NCBI RefSeq assembly: GCF_014023125.1
Contig: NZ_CP048914.1
Location: 1,144,698 to 1,208,697, forward strand
Direction of reading: 5' to 3'
Length of the DNA: 64,000 nt
DNA from: Candidatus Xianfuyuplasma coldseepsis
Lineage (GTDB): Bacteria > Bacillota_I > Bacilli_A > Izemoplasmatales > Izemoplasmataceae
The notes below the pieces were generated by a model. It ran no database searches, was not told the DNA's origin, and worked only from the letters and a program-made list of their open reading frames with translations. A program made the position numbers and the translations under genes. Positions 33,396 to 41,271 of the stretch are shown here, piece after piece (position 1 is the stretch's first letter; each line of letters starts with the position of its first letter).

Positions 33396-34635
33396 ATCTC
33401 TTAACAAGAAATTCAAAAAGAATGTATTAGTTTTGTCAATTATAATTACAATTGTATTCTTGGTAATAAATATTTCTTTATACATTATTAACAATAACTA
33501 TCTTGTGAATAAAGTAGAAGAAGAGAACGCTGCATTCTTGCAAATAACAACACATATCATTAATGAGAATGAAGTTGAAGTGGCACTAGAGTATATCGAA
33601 CATTACACACATATTCACAAAGTGCATATAGAAGTCATGGATGAAAACGAAAATATGCTTTACTCATCTGATGTTGCTCATCTATATTCAAGTCAGTACA
33701 ACATTGAAACGACAAAAGGATTGTTTACGGTATTTATCGATAATACTGATAGTGTTACAGTGAGTACGATTGAAACCAATACAATATACATAAATGTATC
33801 ACTATTGATTATTTATCTATTTTCAATAGTTATTCTATTGAGAAATAACAGACTAACTACCAAAGAGATAAATCAAGATATAGGAAATGTATTAAAACTT
33901 ATTGATAGTGAAAAATTTGATGAAAGCAACTTTAATCATACAGAATTCGAGCATATTCATACAGTTATCACCACCTACCTTGAAAATATTGATTTGTTAA
34001 CCGAACAGAAATCAATGAATATGAAAGGGTTAGCTCATGATATAAAGACCCCATTAACTTTAATATACTCGTATTTTGAAAAGGTACTTAAAAAACAAAC
34101 ATTAAATGAAAAAGAGGCAAAGACATCCTTTGAAGCAGCTGTAAGAATCAATGATCTCTTAAATGATATTATTGAGGATAATAAGCGACAAAGCTCAAAA
34201 GAAATAGAGCTTTCAGCTATATTAAATAATAAGATTGAAGAGTATGCCCCTATCTTTAAGAATAAAGGAATTTCAATTGTCAAAAATATTGAAGAGAGTA
34301 TAACTTTTAGATGGAGTGAGAAAGATTTTGTAAGGGTGATTGATAATTTGATTTCAAATGCATACTATTATTCTAAAGATTCATCTGTATTTGAAGTGAA
34401 TGTCAAGAATGAAGAACGAGTTCTAATCGAATTCATTTCTACTCCAATAAATATTAATGACATTGAAAAAGATAAGATTTTCAATAAGGGGTTCCGTGGA
34501 TCATTAAGTTTTGACAATAATAGTTATGGAAAAGGATATGGTTTATATTTGTGTAGATTATTATTAAGCTCAATTGGCGGCTCAGTTAGTATAGATTTAA
34601 TAAATGAAAATGTGAAGTTTACAATTATTTTGTAA
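33388..34635 (+). CDS. Sensor histidine kinase (system 2)
   Basis: 415 residues from ATG 33388. Two membrane segments (about 13-37 and 135-155) enclose an extracytoplasmic sensor with several His (HITHIINENEVEVALEYIEHYTHIHKVH) that could touch metal. H-box LAHDIKTPLTLIYSYFEK, N-box VIDNLISNAYYYSKDS, G-box GKGYGLYLCRLLL. Similar layout to the system 1 kinase, so the two systems are likely a duplication. Confidence 0.92.
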   Translation: MNKSLNKKFKKNVLVLSIIITIVFLVINISLYIINNNYLVNKVEEENAAFLQITTHIINENEVEVALEYIEHYTHIHKVHIEVMDENENMLYSSDVAHLYSSQYNIETTKGLFTVFIDNTDSVTVSTIETNTIYINVSLLIIYLFSIVILLRNNRLTTKEINQDIGNVLKLIDSEKFDESNFNHTEFEHIHTVITTYLENIDLLTEQKSMNMKGLAHDIKTPLTLIYSYFEKVLKKQTLNEKEAKTSFEAAVRINDLLNDIIEDNKRQSSKEIELSAILNNKIEEYAPIFKNKGISIVKNIEESITFRWSEKDFVRVIDNLISNAYYYSKDSSVFEVNVKNEERVLIEFISTPININDIEKDKIFNKGFRGSLSFDNNSYGKGYGLYLCRLLLSSIGGSVSIDLINENVKFTIIL

Positions 34636-34637
34636 TC

Positions 34638-34669
34638 TTCACATTTCTTTAATATTTATTGTATACAAT
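34638..34669 (+). promoter_or_regulatory. Response-regulator box plus -10 of the SHOCT/Cys small-protein operon
   Basis: TTCACA, TTTCT, TTAATA, 9 bp, TACAAT; begins 3 bases after the kinase stop codon. Confidence 0.6.
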
Positions 34670-34686
34670 CTAAGTGGGTGGTAAAA

Positions 34687-35013
34687 ATGAAAAAGAAAAA
34701 AGGACTAATTTATGTTTTATTAAGTATTTCAATTGGATATCTATTTTATAATTATTTATTTACAGATTATGGTTTCGGAATGATGAATCATCATTACGGA
34801 TATTACGATGATTATTCAAGGATCACGTACTATTTAAATAGTAGTTTGGTATTTATATCATATACAATTATAATTGTTTCGACATTAATCTTGATAACTA
34901 GTAAAACAGAATCCAAGGATTATTCTATGACTTTCCTTGATGAACGACTTTCAAAAGGTGAAATCTCTGTTGATGAATACCGAAAAATAAAAGGAGTTAT
35001 CAACAAAAAATGA
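34687..35013 (+). CDS. Membrane protein with C-terminal SHOCT domain
   Basis: 108 residues from ATG 34687 (GTGGGTGG upstream). Two membrane segments (about 5-22 and 53-72) with a Met/His/Tyr-rich outside loop (GFGMMNHHYGYYDDY) that could bind copper, and a cytoplasmic SHOCT motif FLDERLSKGEISVDEYRKIK. SHOCT is a short helical oligomerisation motif. First gene of an operon with the next three small genes; stop overlaps the next ATG. Confidence 0.75.
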   Translation: MKKKKGLIYVLLSISIGYLFYNYLFTDYGFGMMNHHYGYYDDYSRITYYLNSSLVFISYTIIIVSTLILITSKTESKDYSMTFLDERLSKGEISVDEYRKIKGVINKK

Positions 35014-35153
35014 TTGGTATTGCCTTATTAGTAGGTATAGTTTTAATATTTGTAGTTGCAACATTCTTGAATGGAAGAACAGAGGTTCCTGAAGAATGTC
35101 GTGAACTAGCAGATGAGTGTGTATCATGTCATGGTCATAGCATAGGAGAGTAG
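35010..35153 (+). CDS. 47-residue single-pass protein with C-x6-C-x2-C-H tail
   Basis: Small gene starting ATG 35010, overlapping the previous stop as ATGA. One N-terminal membrane helix (GIALLVGIVLIFVVATFL) and a tail ECRELADECVSCHGHS. Size and layout recall FeoB-associated Cys-rich membrane proteins, small metal-binding partners of transporters. The CVSCH would satisfy CxxCH of c-type haem, but no cytochrome maturation genes are seen and the tail is too short for a cytochrome. Most likely a metal-binding tail; inference from context. Confidence 0.65.
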   Translation: MIGIALLVGIVLIFVVATFLNGRTEVPEECRELADECVSCHGHSIGE

Positions 35154-35161
35154 GTGAAATT

Positions 35162-35344
35162 ATGATGATTTTATGGTTTGTAATTATAGGAGCTTTGGTT
35201 TATTTTCTAGTAAAAGGTGACTTTAGTTTGGGTTCAATACAAGGTCGAAGTGCTGACAGTCATCTAGATGAAAGACTTGCTAAAGGTGAAATTAGTATCG
35301 AAGAATATCAAGAATTAAAAACTACCCTGAAGGAGAAAAGATAA
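35162..35344 (+). CDS. SHOCT-domain small membrane protein
   Basis: 60 residues: one membrane helix (ILWFVIIGALVYFLV) and a SHOCT motif HLDERLAKGEISIEEYQELKTTL, nearly the same as the C-terminus of the 34687 protein. Probably oligomerises with it. RBS AGGTGAAA. The stop overlaps the start of the next gene. Confidence 0.72.
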   Translation: MMILWFVIIGALVYFLVKGDFSLGSIQGRSADSHLDERLAKGEISIEEYQELKTTLKEKR

Positions 35345-35772
35345 TGAATATAATCAAGATAGGTTTAGTATTATTAACAGGAGCAGGTTTCGGGTTTGGA
35401 GTAGATAAACTTGCTGACACAGAAATGTTCCCGAAAGACTATGATGGTTATGGGCACATGGAAGATGATGGTTATTATGGACACATGGGTGGAGGATGCC
35501 ATGGTGATGGTGATTTCTTAGAGCACATGTTAGATGAGCTTTCTGATGAAGAATTATTATTAGTTCAAGGAAAAATTGATGAATTACTTATAGAGTATTC
35601 AATTACACTTGAAGAGCTTAATGATAATTATGAAGTTAGATATGATTTCATGAATGATTTGATGGATTTTCTAGAAGAAAATGAAATAGATTATCACAAC
35701 CATGGTGGTAATCACGATCATGACGATCACGATGATGAAGATGATTGGCATGGTGGAATGGGAATGCATTAA
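35344..35772 (+). CDS. His/Asp/Met-rich exported protein, probable metal sponge
   Basis: 142 residues. Short hydrophobic N-terminus (IIKIGLVLLTGAGFGFGV), then GYGHMEDDGYYGHMGGGCHGDGD, a helical acidic middle (about 60-115), and a C-terminus of HNHGGNHDHDDHDDEDDWHGGMGMH. Such His/Asp/Met clusters bind Cu or Zn. Likely anchored outside the membrane. No enzyme motif. Last gene of the small-protein operon, followed by a strong terminator. Confidence 0.72.
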   Translation: MNIIKIGLVLLTGAGFGFGVDKLADTEMFPKDYDGYGHMEDDGYYGHMGGGCHGDGDFLEHMLDELSDEELLLVQGKIDELLIEYSITLEELNDNYEVRYDFMNDLMDFLEENEIDYHNHGGNHDHDDHDDEDDWHGGMGMH

Positions 35773-35798
35773 AGGTTTGTTAACTCAAACCTTTTTTT
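35770..35798 (+). terminator. Terminator of the small-protein operon
   Basis: AAAGGTTTG/CAAACCTTT stem, 6-nt loop, T7 tail. Confidence 0.85.
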
Positions 35799-35803
35799 CT
35801 TTC

Positions 35804-35835
35804 TACATATTTCCTTAACATTTGAGTAGTATATT
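35804..35835 (+). promoter_or_regulatory. Response-regulator box plus -10 of cueP
   Basis: TACATA, TTTCC, TTAACA, 9 bp, TATATT. Confidence 0.6.
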
Positions 35836-35857
35836 TGTATATGATAGGAGGAATAAT

Positions 35858-36391
35858 ATGAAAAAAATAATATTGATTGTAACAGTATTACTTGTAACAT
35901 TAACACTGAGTGCATGTTCAAGTAACAATGATCTAGCAAGTGTAGGATTAGAAGGTATGAGTGGTAAAGAGATATTGATGGGTGTAGCTGATGGAAGTAT
36001 CGAAGTAGAAGGATTTGGATTATCAGTTTATGATGATGAGCTAGTAGTAATTTTGGATGATACAAGAATATCAGTTGATATGCCTGAAGATGAGTTTTAT
36101 CTTTCAGTTGCACCATTTATTGACACGACACATGAATGTGCATTTCATAGCGCTACAGGTTGTAGAGGCGAAATGAAACAAGAAGAGTTTCATGTAGAAT
36201 TTATTGATTTAGATGGCAACATCATTGTATCAGAGAGTATGATGTCGATGAGTAATGGTTTTATTGATTTGTGGTTACCAAGAGACTTAGAAGGAACATT
36301 GACAATTACACAAGGTGATTTAACTGCAGTTAAATTAATTTCAACAGAAGCAGGAGAACCAACTTGTGAGACAACAATGCAATTGACATGA
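35858..36391 (+). CDS. cueP: CueP-family copper-binding lipoprotein
   Basis: 177 residues from ATG 35858 (ATAGGAGGA upstream). Lipobox LTLSAC (Cys20). The mature part matches CueP: HECAFHSATGCRGEM, GFIDLWLPRDLEGTLTI and a closing PTCETTMQL; the three conserved Cys fall in the expected places. In Salmonella CueP is the main periplasmic copper protein and helps supply copper to enzymes. Here it is a lipoprotein on the outer face of the membrane. The next HMA gene overlaps by 4 bases. Confidence 0.88.
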   Translation: MKKIILIVTVLLVTLTLSACSSNNDLASVGLEGMSGKEILMGVADGSIEVEGFGLSVYDDELVVILDDTRISVDMPEDEFYLSVAPFIDTTHECAFHSATGCRGEMKQEEFHVEFIDLDGNIIVSESMMSMSNGFIDLWLPRDLEGTLTITQGDLTAVKLISTEAGEPTCETTMQLT

Positions 36392-36780
36392 TCAAACTTA
36401 TAGTAACGAACATGTCATGCGGACACTGTCAACTTAAAATTAATGCAGAGTTAGAAGCAAACAACTATAAAGTAGTAAAAATAGATATGAGTAAAAATTC
36501 AGTACTTATTAATACAAGTAGTGATCAAGTAAACAAAATAAAAAGAATTCTAGATAGTATTAATTATGTAGTAGATAATGAGACACCTGTATTAGATATT
36601 GAAGAACATACAATATGGGATGACAAACTAGATGATGACTTAAACTATGAAACATTTACAACATACTTATTTAATAATGAAATAAGTATAATTGGATTTA
36701 ATGATGAAGATTTCGGAGTTATTATATTGTGTACTGTAACTCAGTTACATGATGCAGTTGAATATATTAACCAAATGTAA
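36388..36780 (+). CDS. HMA-domain protein with C-terminal extension
   Basis: 130 residues. N-terminal HMA domain with NMSCGHCQLKI (CxxC) up to about residue 70, then an acidic domain of 60 residues (DDKLDDDLNYETFTTYLF...EDFGVIILCTVTQLHDAVEYI) not recognised. Translationally coupled to cueP. May pass copper between cytoplasmic partners; CueP itself is outside, so the two do not meet directly. Confidence 0.8.
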   Translation: MIKLIVTNMSCGHCQLKINAELEANNYKVVKIDMSKNSVLINTSSDQVNKIKRILDSINYVVDNETPVLDIEEHTIWDDKLDDDLNYETFTTYLFNNEISIIGFNDEDFGVIILCTVTQLHDAVEYINQM

Positions 36781-36788
36781 TATAAAAT

Positions 36789-36866
36789 GATAACATTATA
36801 TTTACTGGATGCTTTCTCTTCTCCCTTACACACTTCCCCTAAATTTTCATCCAGTAAAGTGTTATC
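36789..36866 (+). other. Long stem-loop in the leader of the BFD-like gene
   Basis: GATAACA...TTTACTGGATG pairs with CATCCAGTAAA...TGTTATC; the 36-nt loop is almost free of G and rich in C/T. It lies between the HMA gene and the BFD-like gene and ends 21 bases before the start codon. May be a processing or regulatory element; no T-run after it, so not a plain terminator. Confidence 0.5.
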
Positions 36867-36886
36867 TATAATAAAAGGAGAAAACA

Positions 36887-37075
36887 ATGGAAAAAGAAGT
36901 ATTATGCTGTTGCCACAATGTAACACTTGAAGATGTAAAAGAGCAGATAATCTTAGGTGTTGATAATTTTGAAGACCTGCAAGAAATAACAAAAATCGGG
37001 ACGGATTGTCCACCTTGTAAAGAAAAAAATGAGAAACTATTTAAAATATTGTTAGAAGAAGAAATTAAAGGGTAA
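36887..37075 (+). CDS. BFD-like [2Fe-2S]-binding small protein
   Basis: 62 residues with Cys at CCCHN (residues 7-9) and DCPPC (41-44), the C-x-C...x31...C-x2-C spacing of bacterioferritin-associated ferredoxin-like domains, with the helix-turn-helix between them (TLEDVKEQIILGVDNFEDLQEI). Binds a [2Fe-2S] cluster or, in copper clusters (as in CopZ fusions), accompanies copper transfer. RBS AAAGGAGA. Preceded by the long stem-loop, followed by two T-rich hairpins. Confidence 0.82.
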   Translation: MEKEVLCCCHNVTLEDVKEQIILGVDNFEDLQEITKIGTDCPPCKEKNEKLFKILLEEEIKG

Positions 37076-37127
37076 ATTCTTTTTGAAATTCACAAAAAAA
37101 GTGTTTGCTTTTTTATAGATTAACACG

Positions 37128-37157
37128 TAAAGACAGACAAAATATCTGTCTTTTTTT
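37128..37157 (+). terminator. Terminator after the BFD-like gene
   Basis: AAAGACAGA/TCTGTCTTT stem with 7-nt loop and T tail; a weaker A-run/T-run hairpin precedes it at about 37094-37118. Confidence 0.85.
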
Positions 37158-37163
37158 AGTATC

Positions 37164-37195
37164 TTCATAATTACTTAATATTATTATTAGACAAT
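37164..37195 (+). promoter_or_regulatory. Response-regulator box plus -10 of the copB operon
   Basis: TTCATA, ATTAC, TTAATA, 9 bp, GACAAT. Confidence 0.6.
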
Positions 37196-37217
37196 GTAGA
37201 TATAAGGAGTTGATATT

Positions 37218-37358
37218 ATGAAATTTCTACAAAAAATAAGTGTATATATGTTATTGATTACAGGGTTATATGTCTTTTTGTTCTTGTTAGATGAGAGTAA
37301 GGTTGACAAATATATGAATGTAATTAATACTAAAAAATTAAAATTACAAAATCAATAA
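37218..37358 (+). CDS. 46-residue single-pass membrane protein upstream of copB
   Basis: ATG 37218 with RBS AAGGAG; one membrane helix (SVYMLLITGLYVFLFLL) and a basic tail (INTKKLKLQNQ). Ends 30 bases before copB in the same transcript. Might assist the pump as a small subunit; no family recognised. Confidence 0.55.
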   Translation: MKFLQKISVYMLLITGLYVFLFLLDESKVDKYMNVINTKKLKLQNQ

Positions 37359-37388
37359 TTGAAGATTAATCTTTTTGGAGGAGAAAAC

Positions 37389-39413
37389 ATGAAAAAAATG
37401 GATCAACACAATCATATGAATCATGAAAGCCATATGGATCACAATCATAAGGATCACAATCATTCAGGTCATGATCACTCACATATGTTAATTGAATATA
37501 AAAACAAATTTATTATAAGCATGTTGGTGACAATACCTATTCTTATATTGTCTCCAATGATACAAGACTTTTTGGGATTTGAGTTATCATTCATTGGTGA
37601 TAGTTACATACTATTTGCACTGTCAACATTTGTGTTTATTTATGGTGGTAAACCATTCTTATTAGGTTCAGTAGATGAGGTTAAGAAAAGAAACTTAGGT
37701 ATGATGACCCTGATCGCTTTGGCAATTATAGTTGCATATCTGTATAGCGCATTGACAATATTTGTCTTAGAAGGAAGTAATTTCTTTTGGGAACTAGCAA
37801 CTTTGATAGATATTATGTTGATAGGTCACTATATTGAAATGAAATCTGTCATGAGCGCATCAAACGCTCTTGAGAAACTAGTTAAATTGATACCTAGTGA
37901 AGCCCATCTAATTGTCTCAAATGGGAATGTTAAAACCATTAGAACTGATGAAGTTCAAAAAGGCGATAAACTATTAATTAAACCAGGTGAAAAAATACCA
38001 GTTGATTGTGCTATCTTAAGTGGTGAATCAACAGTTGATGAATCAATGTTAACTGGGGAATCTGTTCCAGTAACGAAGAAAAAAGGCGATTTATTAATAG
38101 GTGGAGCGATTAATGGATCTGGGAGTTTAACTGTTCAAGTACAAAAAATTGGTAAAGATAGTTATATATATCAGGTTATTGATTTAGTTAAAGAAGCTCA
38201 AGAATCAAAGTCTAGAACACAAGACCTATCTAACAGAGCAGCCAAGTTACTATTTTACGTTGCAGTAAGTGTTGGTGTAATTACATTCATTATATGGATT
38301 ATTATAGGAAAAGATGTTTCTTATGCATTGGAAAGAATGGTTACAGTTATGGTAATCGCGTGTCCTCACGCACTAGGATTAGCTGCACCATTGGTAGTTG
38401 CTAGATCAACAGCAATTTCTGCTCAAAACGGATTACTAATTCGTAATCGTGCTAATTTTGAAGAAGCCAGAAATCTTGAAGCGATTGTTTTTGATAAAAC
38501 AGGAACACTAACAAAAGGTGCCTTTATAGTGACAGATATTGTCCTAGCAAAAGGCCATACAGAAGAAGAACTATTAAAATATGCTGCTTCATTGGAATCT
38601 CAATCTAGTCATCCGCTTGCTATTGGCTTATTAAAAAGTGCAAAAGATAAAAACACAAAAATCATTAAGCCTACTAAATTTGAATCACTTACTGGTAAAG
38701 GTATTACTGGTATAGTCGAGAATAATCAAGTTCATGTTATAAGTCCAGGTTATATGGAAGATGAAAAGATAAAGTATCCCGTAGACAAGTATAAAAAACT
38801 TTCAAACGAAGGTAAGACTATTTCATTTGTATTGGTAAATAATGAGCTTATTGGATTCTATGCTTTGGCTGATGAAGTTAGAGAAAGTGCAAAAAGTGCT
38901 GTTAAGAAATTAAAGGAAATGAACATCAAAACTATAATGCTTACAGGAGACAACAAACAGGTTGCAAATTGGGTAGCAAATCAACTTGGACTTGATGAAG
39001 TATACGCAGAAGTACTACCACATGAAAAAGCAGAGATTATAAAAGAACTTAAAACTAGATATAAAAAAGTAGCCATGACAGGTGATGGGATTAATGATGC
39101 CCCTGCATTAGTTACTGCTGATTTAGGAATTGCAATTGGAGCAGGAACAGATGTGGCAATAGAATCTGCAGATGTAATTCTTGTGAGAAGTGATCCAGAA
39201 GATGTTGTATCAATTATTAGTTTATCTAGATCGACATATCGAAAAATGAAACAAAATCTTTGGTGGGCTGCAGGTTACAACATTGTAACTATTCCATTGG
39301 CTGCAGGAGTTTTATACTCGATTGGTATTGTGCTAAGTCCAGCAATGGGTGCAGTTTTAATGTCATTGAGTACAGTTATAGTGGCAATAAATGCAAGACT
39401 ATTTAAAGGATAG
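37389..39413 (+). CDS. copB: CopB-type copper/silver P1B-ATPase
   Basis: 674 residues from ATG 37389 (TTGGAGGAG upstream). His/Met-rich N-terminus (DQHNHMNHESHMDHNHKDHNH...) replaces HMA domains. Membrane metal motif is CPH (IACPHALGLAAPLV, about 323), the mark of the P1B-3 CopB class exporting Cu2+/Cu+ or Ag+. TGES, DKTGTLTKG (about 368), SSHPLA, GDGINDAPAL follow. Works beside CopA with a different entry site. OsmC gene follows in the operon. Confidence 0.93.
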   Translation: MKKMDQHNHMNHESHMDHNHKDHNHSGHDHSHMLIEYKNKFIISMLVTIPILILSPMIQDFLGFELSFIGDSYILFALSTFVFIYGGKPFLLGSVDEVKKRNLGMMTLIALAIIVAYLYSALTIFVLEGSNFFWELATLIDIMLIGHYIEMKSVMSASNALEKLVKLIPSEAHLIVSNGNVKTIRTDEVQKGDKLLIKPGEKIPVDCAILSGESTVDESMLTGESVPVTKKKGDLLIGGAINGSGSLTVQVQKIGKDSYIYQVIDLVKEAQESKSRTQDLSNRAAKLLFYVAVSVGVITFIIWIIIGKDVSYALERMVTVMVIACPHALGLAAPLVVARSTAISAQNGLLIRNRANFEEARNLEAIVFDKTGTLTKGAFIVTDIVLAKGHTEEELLKYAASLESQSSHPLAIGLLKSAKDKNTKIIKPTKFESLTGKGITGIVENNQVHVISPGYMEDEKIKYPVDKYKKLSNEGKTISFVLVNNELIGFYALADEVRESAKSAVKKLKEMNIKTIMLTGDNKQVANWVANQLGLDEVYAEVLPHEKAEIIKELKTRYKKVAMTGDGINDAPALVTADLGIAIGAGTDVAIESADVILVRSDPEDVVSIISLSRSTYRKMKQNLWWAAGYNIVTIPLAAGVLYSIGIVLSPAMGAVLMSLSTVIVAINARLFKG

Positions 39414-39447
39414 TAAAAAATACAGAAATTAAAAAGGAGAATAAAAT

Positions 39448-39888
39448 ATGCTAACTACATACAAAGCAAAAGCAATAAAATCACCGGAAGGCTTACAGGT
39501 AGAAGCTGAATCAAGGAACTTTAAAATCAGTATTGATGAACCTAAAAGTTTAGGAGGAATGGATACTTCGATGAGTCCAGTAGAAGTGTTACTTTGTGCA
39601 CTTGGGGGATGTCAGGCTATTGTAGCGACTGCATTTGCAGCTAGTCACAACGTAACTTTCGAAGATTTCTTTGTTGAAATTGAAGGAGATATTGATTTAG
39701 ATGGATTTTTAGGAAAAGCGGATGTTAGACCTGGATTCCAAGAAGTACGATACACAATGCATTTCAAGACAAACGAACCAAGAGAAAAAATGGAAAAATT
39801 TGTTGAATTTATGGAGCGAACTTGTCCAGTTGGAGATTCAATAGAGAATGAAATAAGACTTGTAAACGCTGGTATAGTGATAATATAG
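39448..39888 (+). CDS. OsmC-family peroxiredoxin-like protein
   Basis: 146 residues with the two OsmC Cys: one in LCALGGCQAIVA and one in ERTCPVGDSI. OsmC/Ohr enzymes reduce organic peroxides using paired thiols; in this setting they would deal with copper-driven oxidants. RBS AAAGGAGA, 34 bases after copB, terminator after it. Confidence 0.88.
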   Translation: MLTTYKAKAIKSPEGLQVEAESRNFKISIDEPKSLGGMDTSMSPVEVLLCALGGCQAIVATAFAASHNVTFEDFFVEIEGDIDLDGFLGKADVRPGFQEVRYTMHFKTNEPREKMEKFVEFMERTCPVGDSIENEIRLVNAGIVII

Positions 39889-39901
39889 GTATCATTAAAT
39901 G

Positions 39902-39933
39902 AAGATGATAGTTAAGCATAATCATCTTTTTTT
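39902..39933 (+). terminator. Terminator of the copB-osmC operon
   Basis: AAGATGAT/ATCATCTT stem with T7 tail. Confidence 0.8.
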
Positions 39934-39968
39934 ATGAAATACTCAATACATTAGAAGGAGTTGGTTTT

Positions 39969-40439
39969 ATGAAGTTGATAAAGTTTAGTACAGTAATAGT
40001 AATAACGCTATTTGGAGCATATTACTCATTAAATTACATAAAAGATAATGTTTTATTGGAAAATGAAACTGCAACGAAGTATTCATCTGGCGAAGCAATA
40101 GACTATCAAATAACGTTTGAGAATATGATCTTAAATGATGAAGATTATTGGATATTTGAAATGAAATTTGATACACATACACTTGAATTAGAAGACCTTG
40201 TATTTATTGAAGATATTGAAGTATATTTCTCAGATAAACTTATTTCAAACAAGCATACGATATTACAAAAGAATGGAACAGGACATCATATATCATATAG
40301 CCTAAAAATTAGGAAAGAAGATATTGATGTTCAAGAAACGGATATTGCATCTATAACAATTAAGTTCGATTTTGAGAATGAAGAGGCAAAAGAGTTTCTT
40401 TGGAATTTAAATAATTATGATTGGTATCTAGAAGAATGA
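39969..40439 (+). CDS. Membrane-anchored exported protein, function unknown
   Basis: 156 residues: N-terminal anchor (LIKFSTVIVITLFGAYYSLNYI) and a beta-rich, acidic outside domain (YQITFENMILNDEDYWIFEMKFDTHTLELEDL...). No family recognised. RBS AGAAGGAG. First of four overlapping genes ending with lgt: its stop overlaps the start of the next gene, so the set is one operon. Confidence 0.65.
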   Translation: MKLIKFSTVIVITLFGAYYSLNYIKDNVLLENETATKYSSGEAIDYQITFENMILNDEDYWIFEMKFDTHTLELEDLVFIEDIEVYFSDKLISNKHTILQKNGTGHHISYSLKIRKEDIDVQETDIASITIKFDFENEEAKEFLWNLNNYDWYLEE

Positions 40440-41020
40440 TGATGTCTGTTAAAAAAAATAAACATTATATATATGGAGGTATAGGATCTTTTATGATGCT
40501 GATTCTCTATATCGGTATCATGTTAATATTTAATCCATTATATTATGTAATTGATGATTTTATTTCTAAGTTTATTTGGTTTTCTCTACTAATTATAATT
40601 TTTGGAGTTCAGATTGGATTAATTACTTTTGTTAGAGGTATAAATAATAAAAGGAAGATGACTAAAGGACAAACCGCATTATCAGGTGGGATAAGTACAA
40701 CATCCATGCTGGCTTGTTGCATCCATCATGTCACAGAATTCATACCACTGATTGGAATCTCTGCATTTACAATATTCTTGGTTGAATTTCAGGTGTTCTT
40801 TCTAATCGTAGGTATACTATTTGGAATTCTATCGATTATAAATATTCTGATTCATATAAAAAAACATAAAGTGTACGAAACTCCTTCGACATTTGAGTTT
40901 CTTAAAGATATTAGTTTATTAAAAATTAGAAAAATTTATGTTTGGACTTCAATACTAGCGAGTTCAGGTTATGGACTATATTTGCTAATTAATATTCTTA
41001 TTCTAGGAGGTGATTTATGA
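40436..41020 (+). CDS. Integral membrane protein with CCIHH motif
   Basis: 194 residues from ATG 40436 (overlaps previous stop as ATGA; a GTG five codons earlier has no RBS). Five membrane segments. The sequence TTSMLACCIHHVTEFIPLIG places Cys-Cys and His-His in or near a membrane helix, a likely Cu/Zn/Hg-type site as in small transporter or chaperone proteins of resistance loci. Function inferred from motif and place only. Confidence 0.65.
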   Translation: MMMSVKKNKHYIYGGIGSFMMLILYIGIMLIFNPLYYVIDDFISKFIWFSLLIIIFGVQIGLITFVRGINNKRKMTKGQTALSGGISTTSMLACCIHHVTEFIPLIGISAFTIFLVEFQVFFLIVGILFGILSIINILIHIKKHKVYETPSTFEFLKDISLLKIRKIYVWTSILASSGYGLYLLINILILGGDL

Positions 41021-41271
41021 TGAGTTGTTGTAGTGGGAATAGTAAAGAATCAATGAGTAAAGTGGATCTTAATCATAGTAACGAGTCTAGAAAAAGTTTT
41101 AGTGTAGGAAAATCATTAGTTGTATTTTTACACTTATCTATCCTAGCAATTTTAATTCTAGGTGACGAGATAGGATTCTTGGAAGATAATCTACAATATT
41201 TTATATTAGGTTATGTATTACTATTTGTTTCTATTATAGTTATAGGAAATCGGAAAAGGAGTGATATTTAA
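41017..41271 (+). CDS. Small membrane protein with N-terminal Cys pair
   Basis: 84 residues starting MMSCCSGNSKES, then two membrane helices (about 32-46 and 58-76). The CC near the start suggests a metal-binding end facing the cytoplasm. RBS GGAGGTGA; overlaps both neighbours by 1-4 bases. Confidence 0.62.
   Translation: MMSCCSGNSKESMSKVDLNHSNESRKSFSVGKSLVVFLHLSILAILILGDEIGFLEDNLQYFILGYVLLFVSIIVIGNRKRSDI

Noticed and set aside
35010-35153. CVSCH as a c-type haem site
   Set aside because: Protein is only 47 residues with an 8-residue tail after the motif, and no haem-lyase or cytochrome genes are near; metal-binding tail is simpler.
35769-36116. Minus-strand 115-codon frame
   Set aside because: Antisense to cueP and its promoter; Leu/His-rich mirror composition and no RBS.
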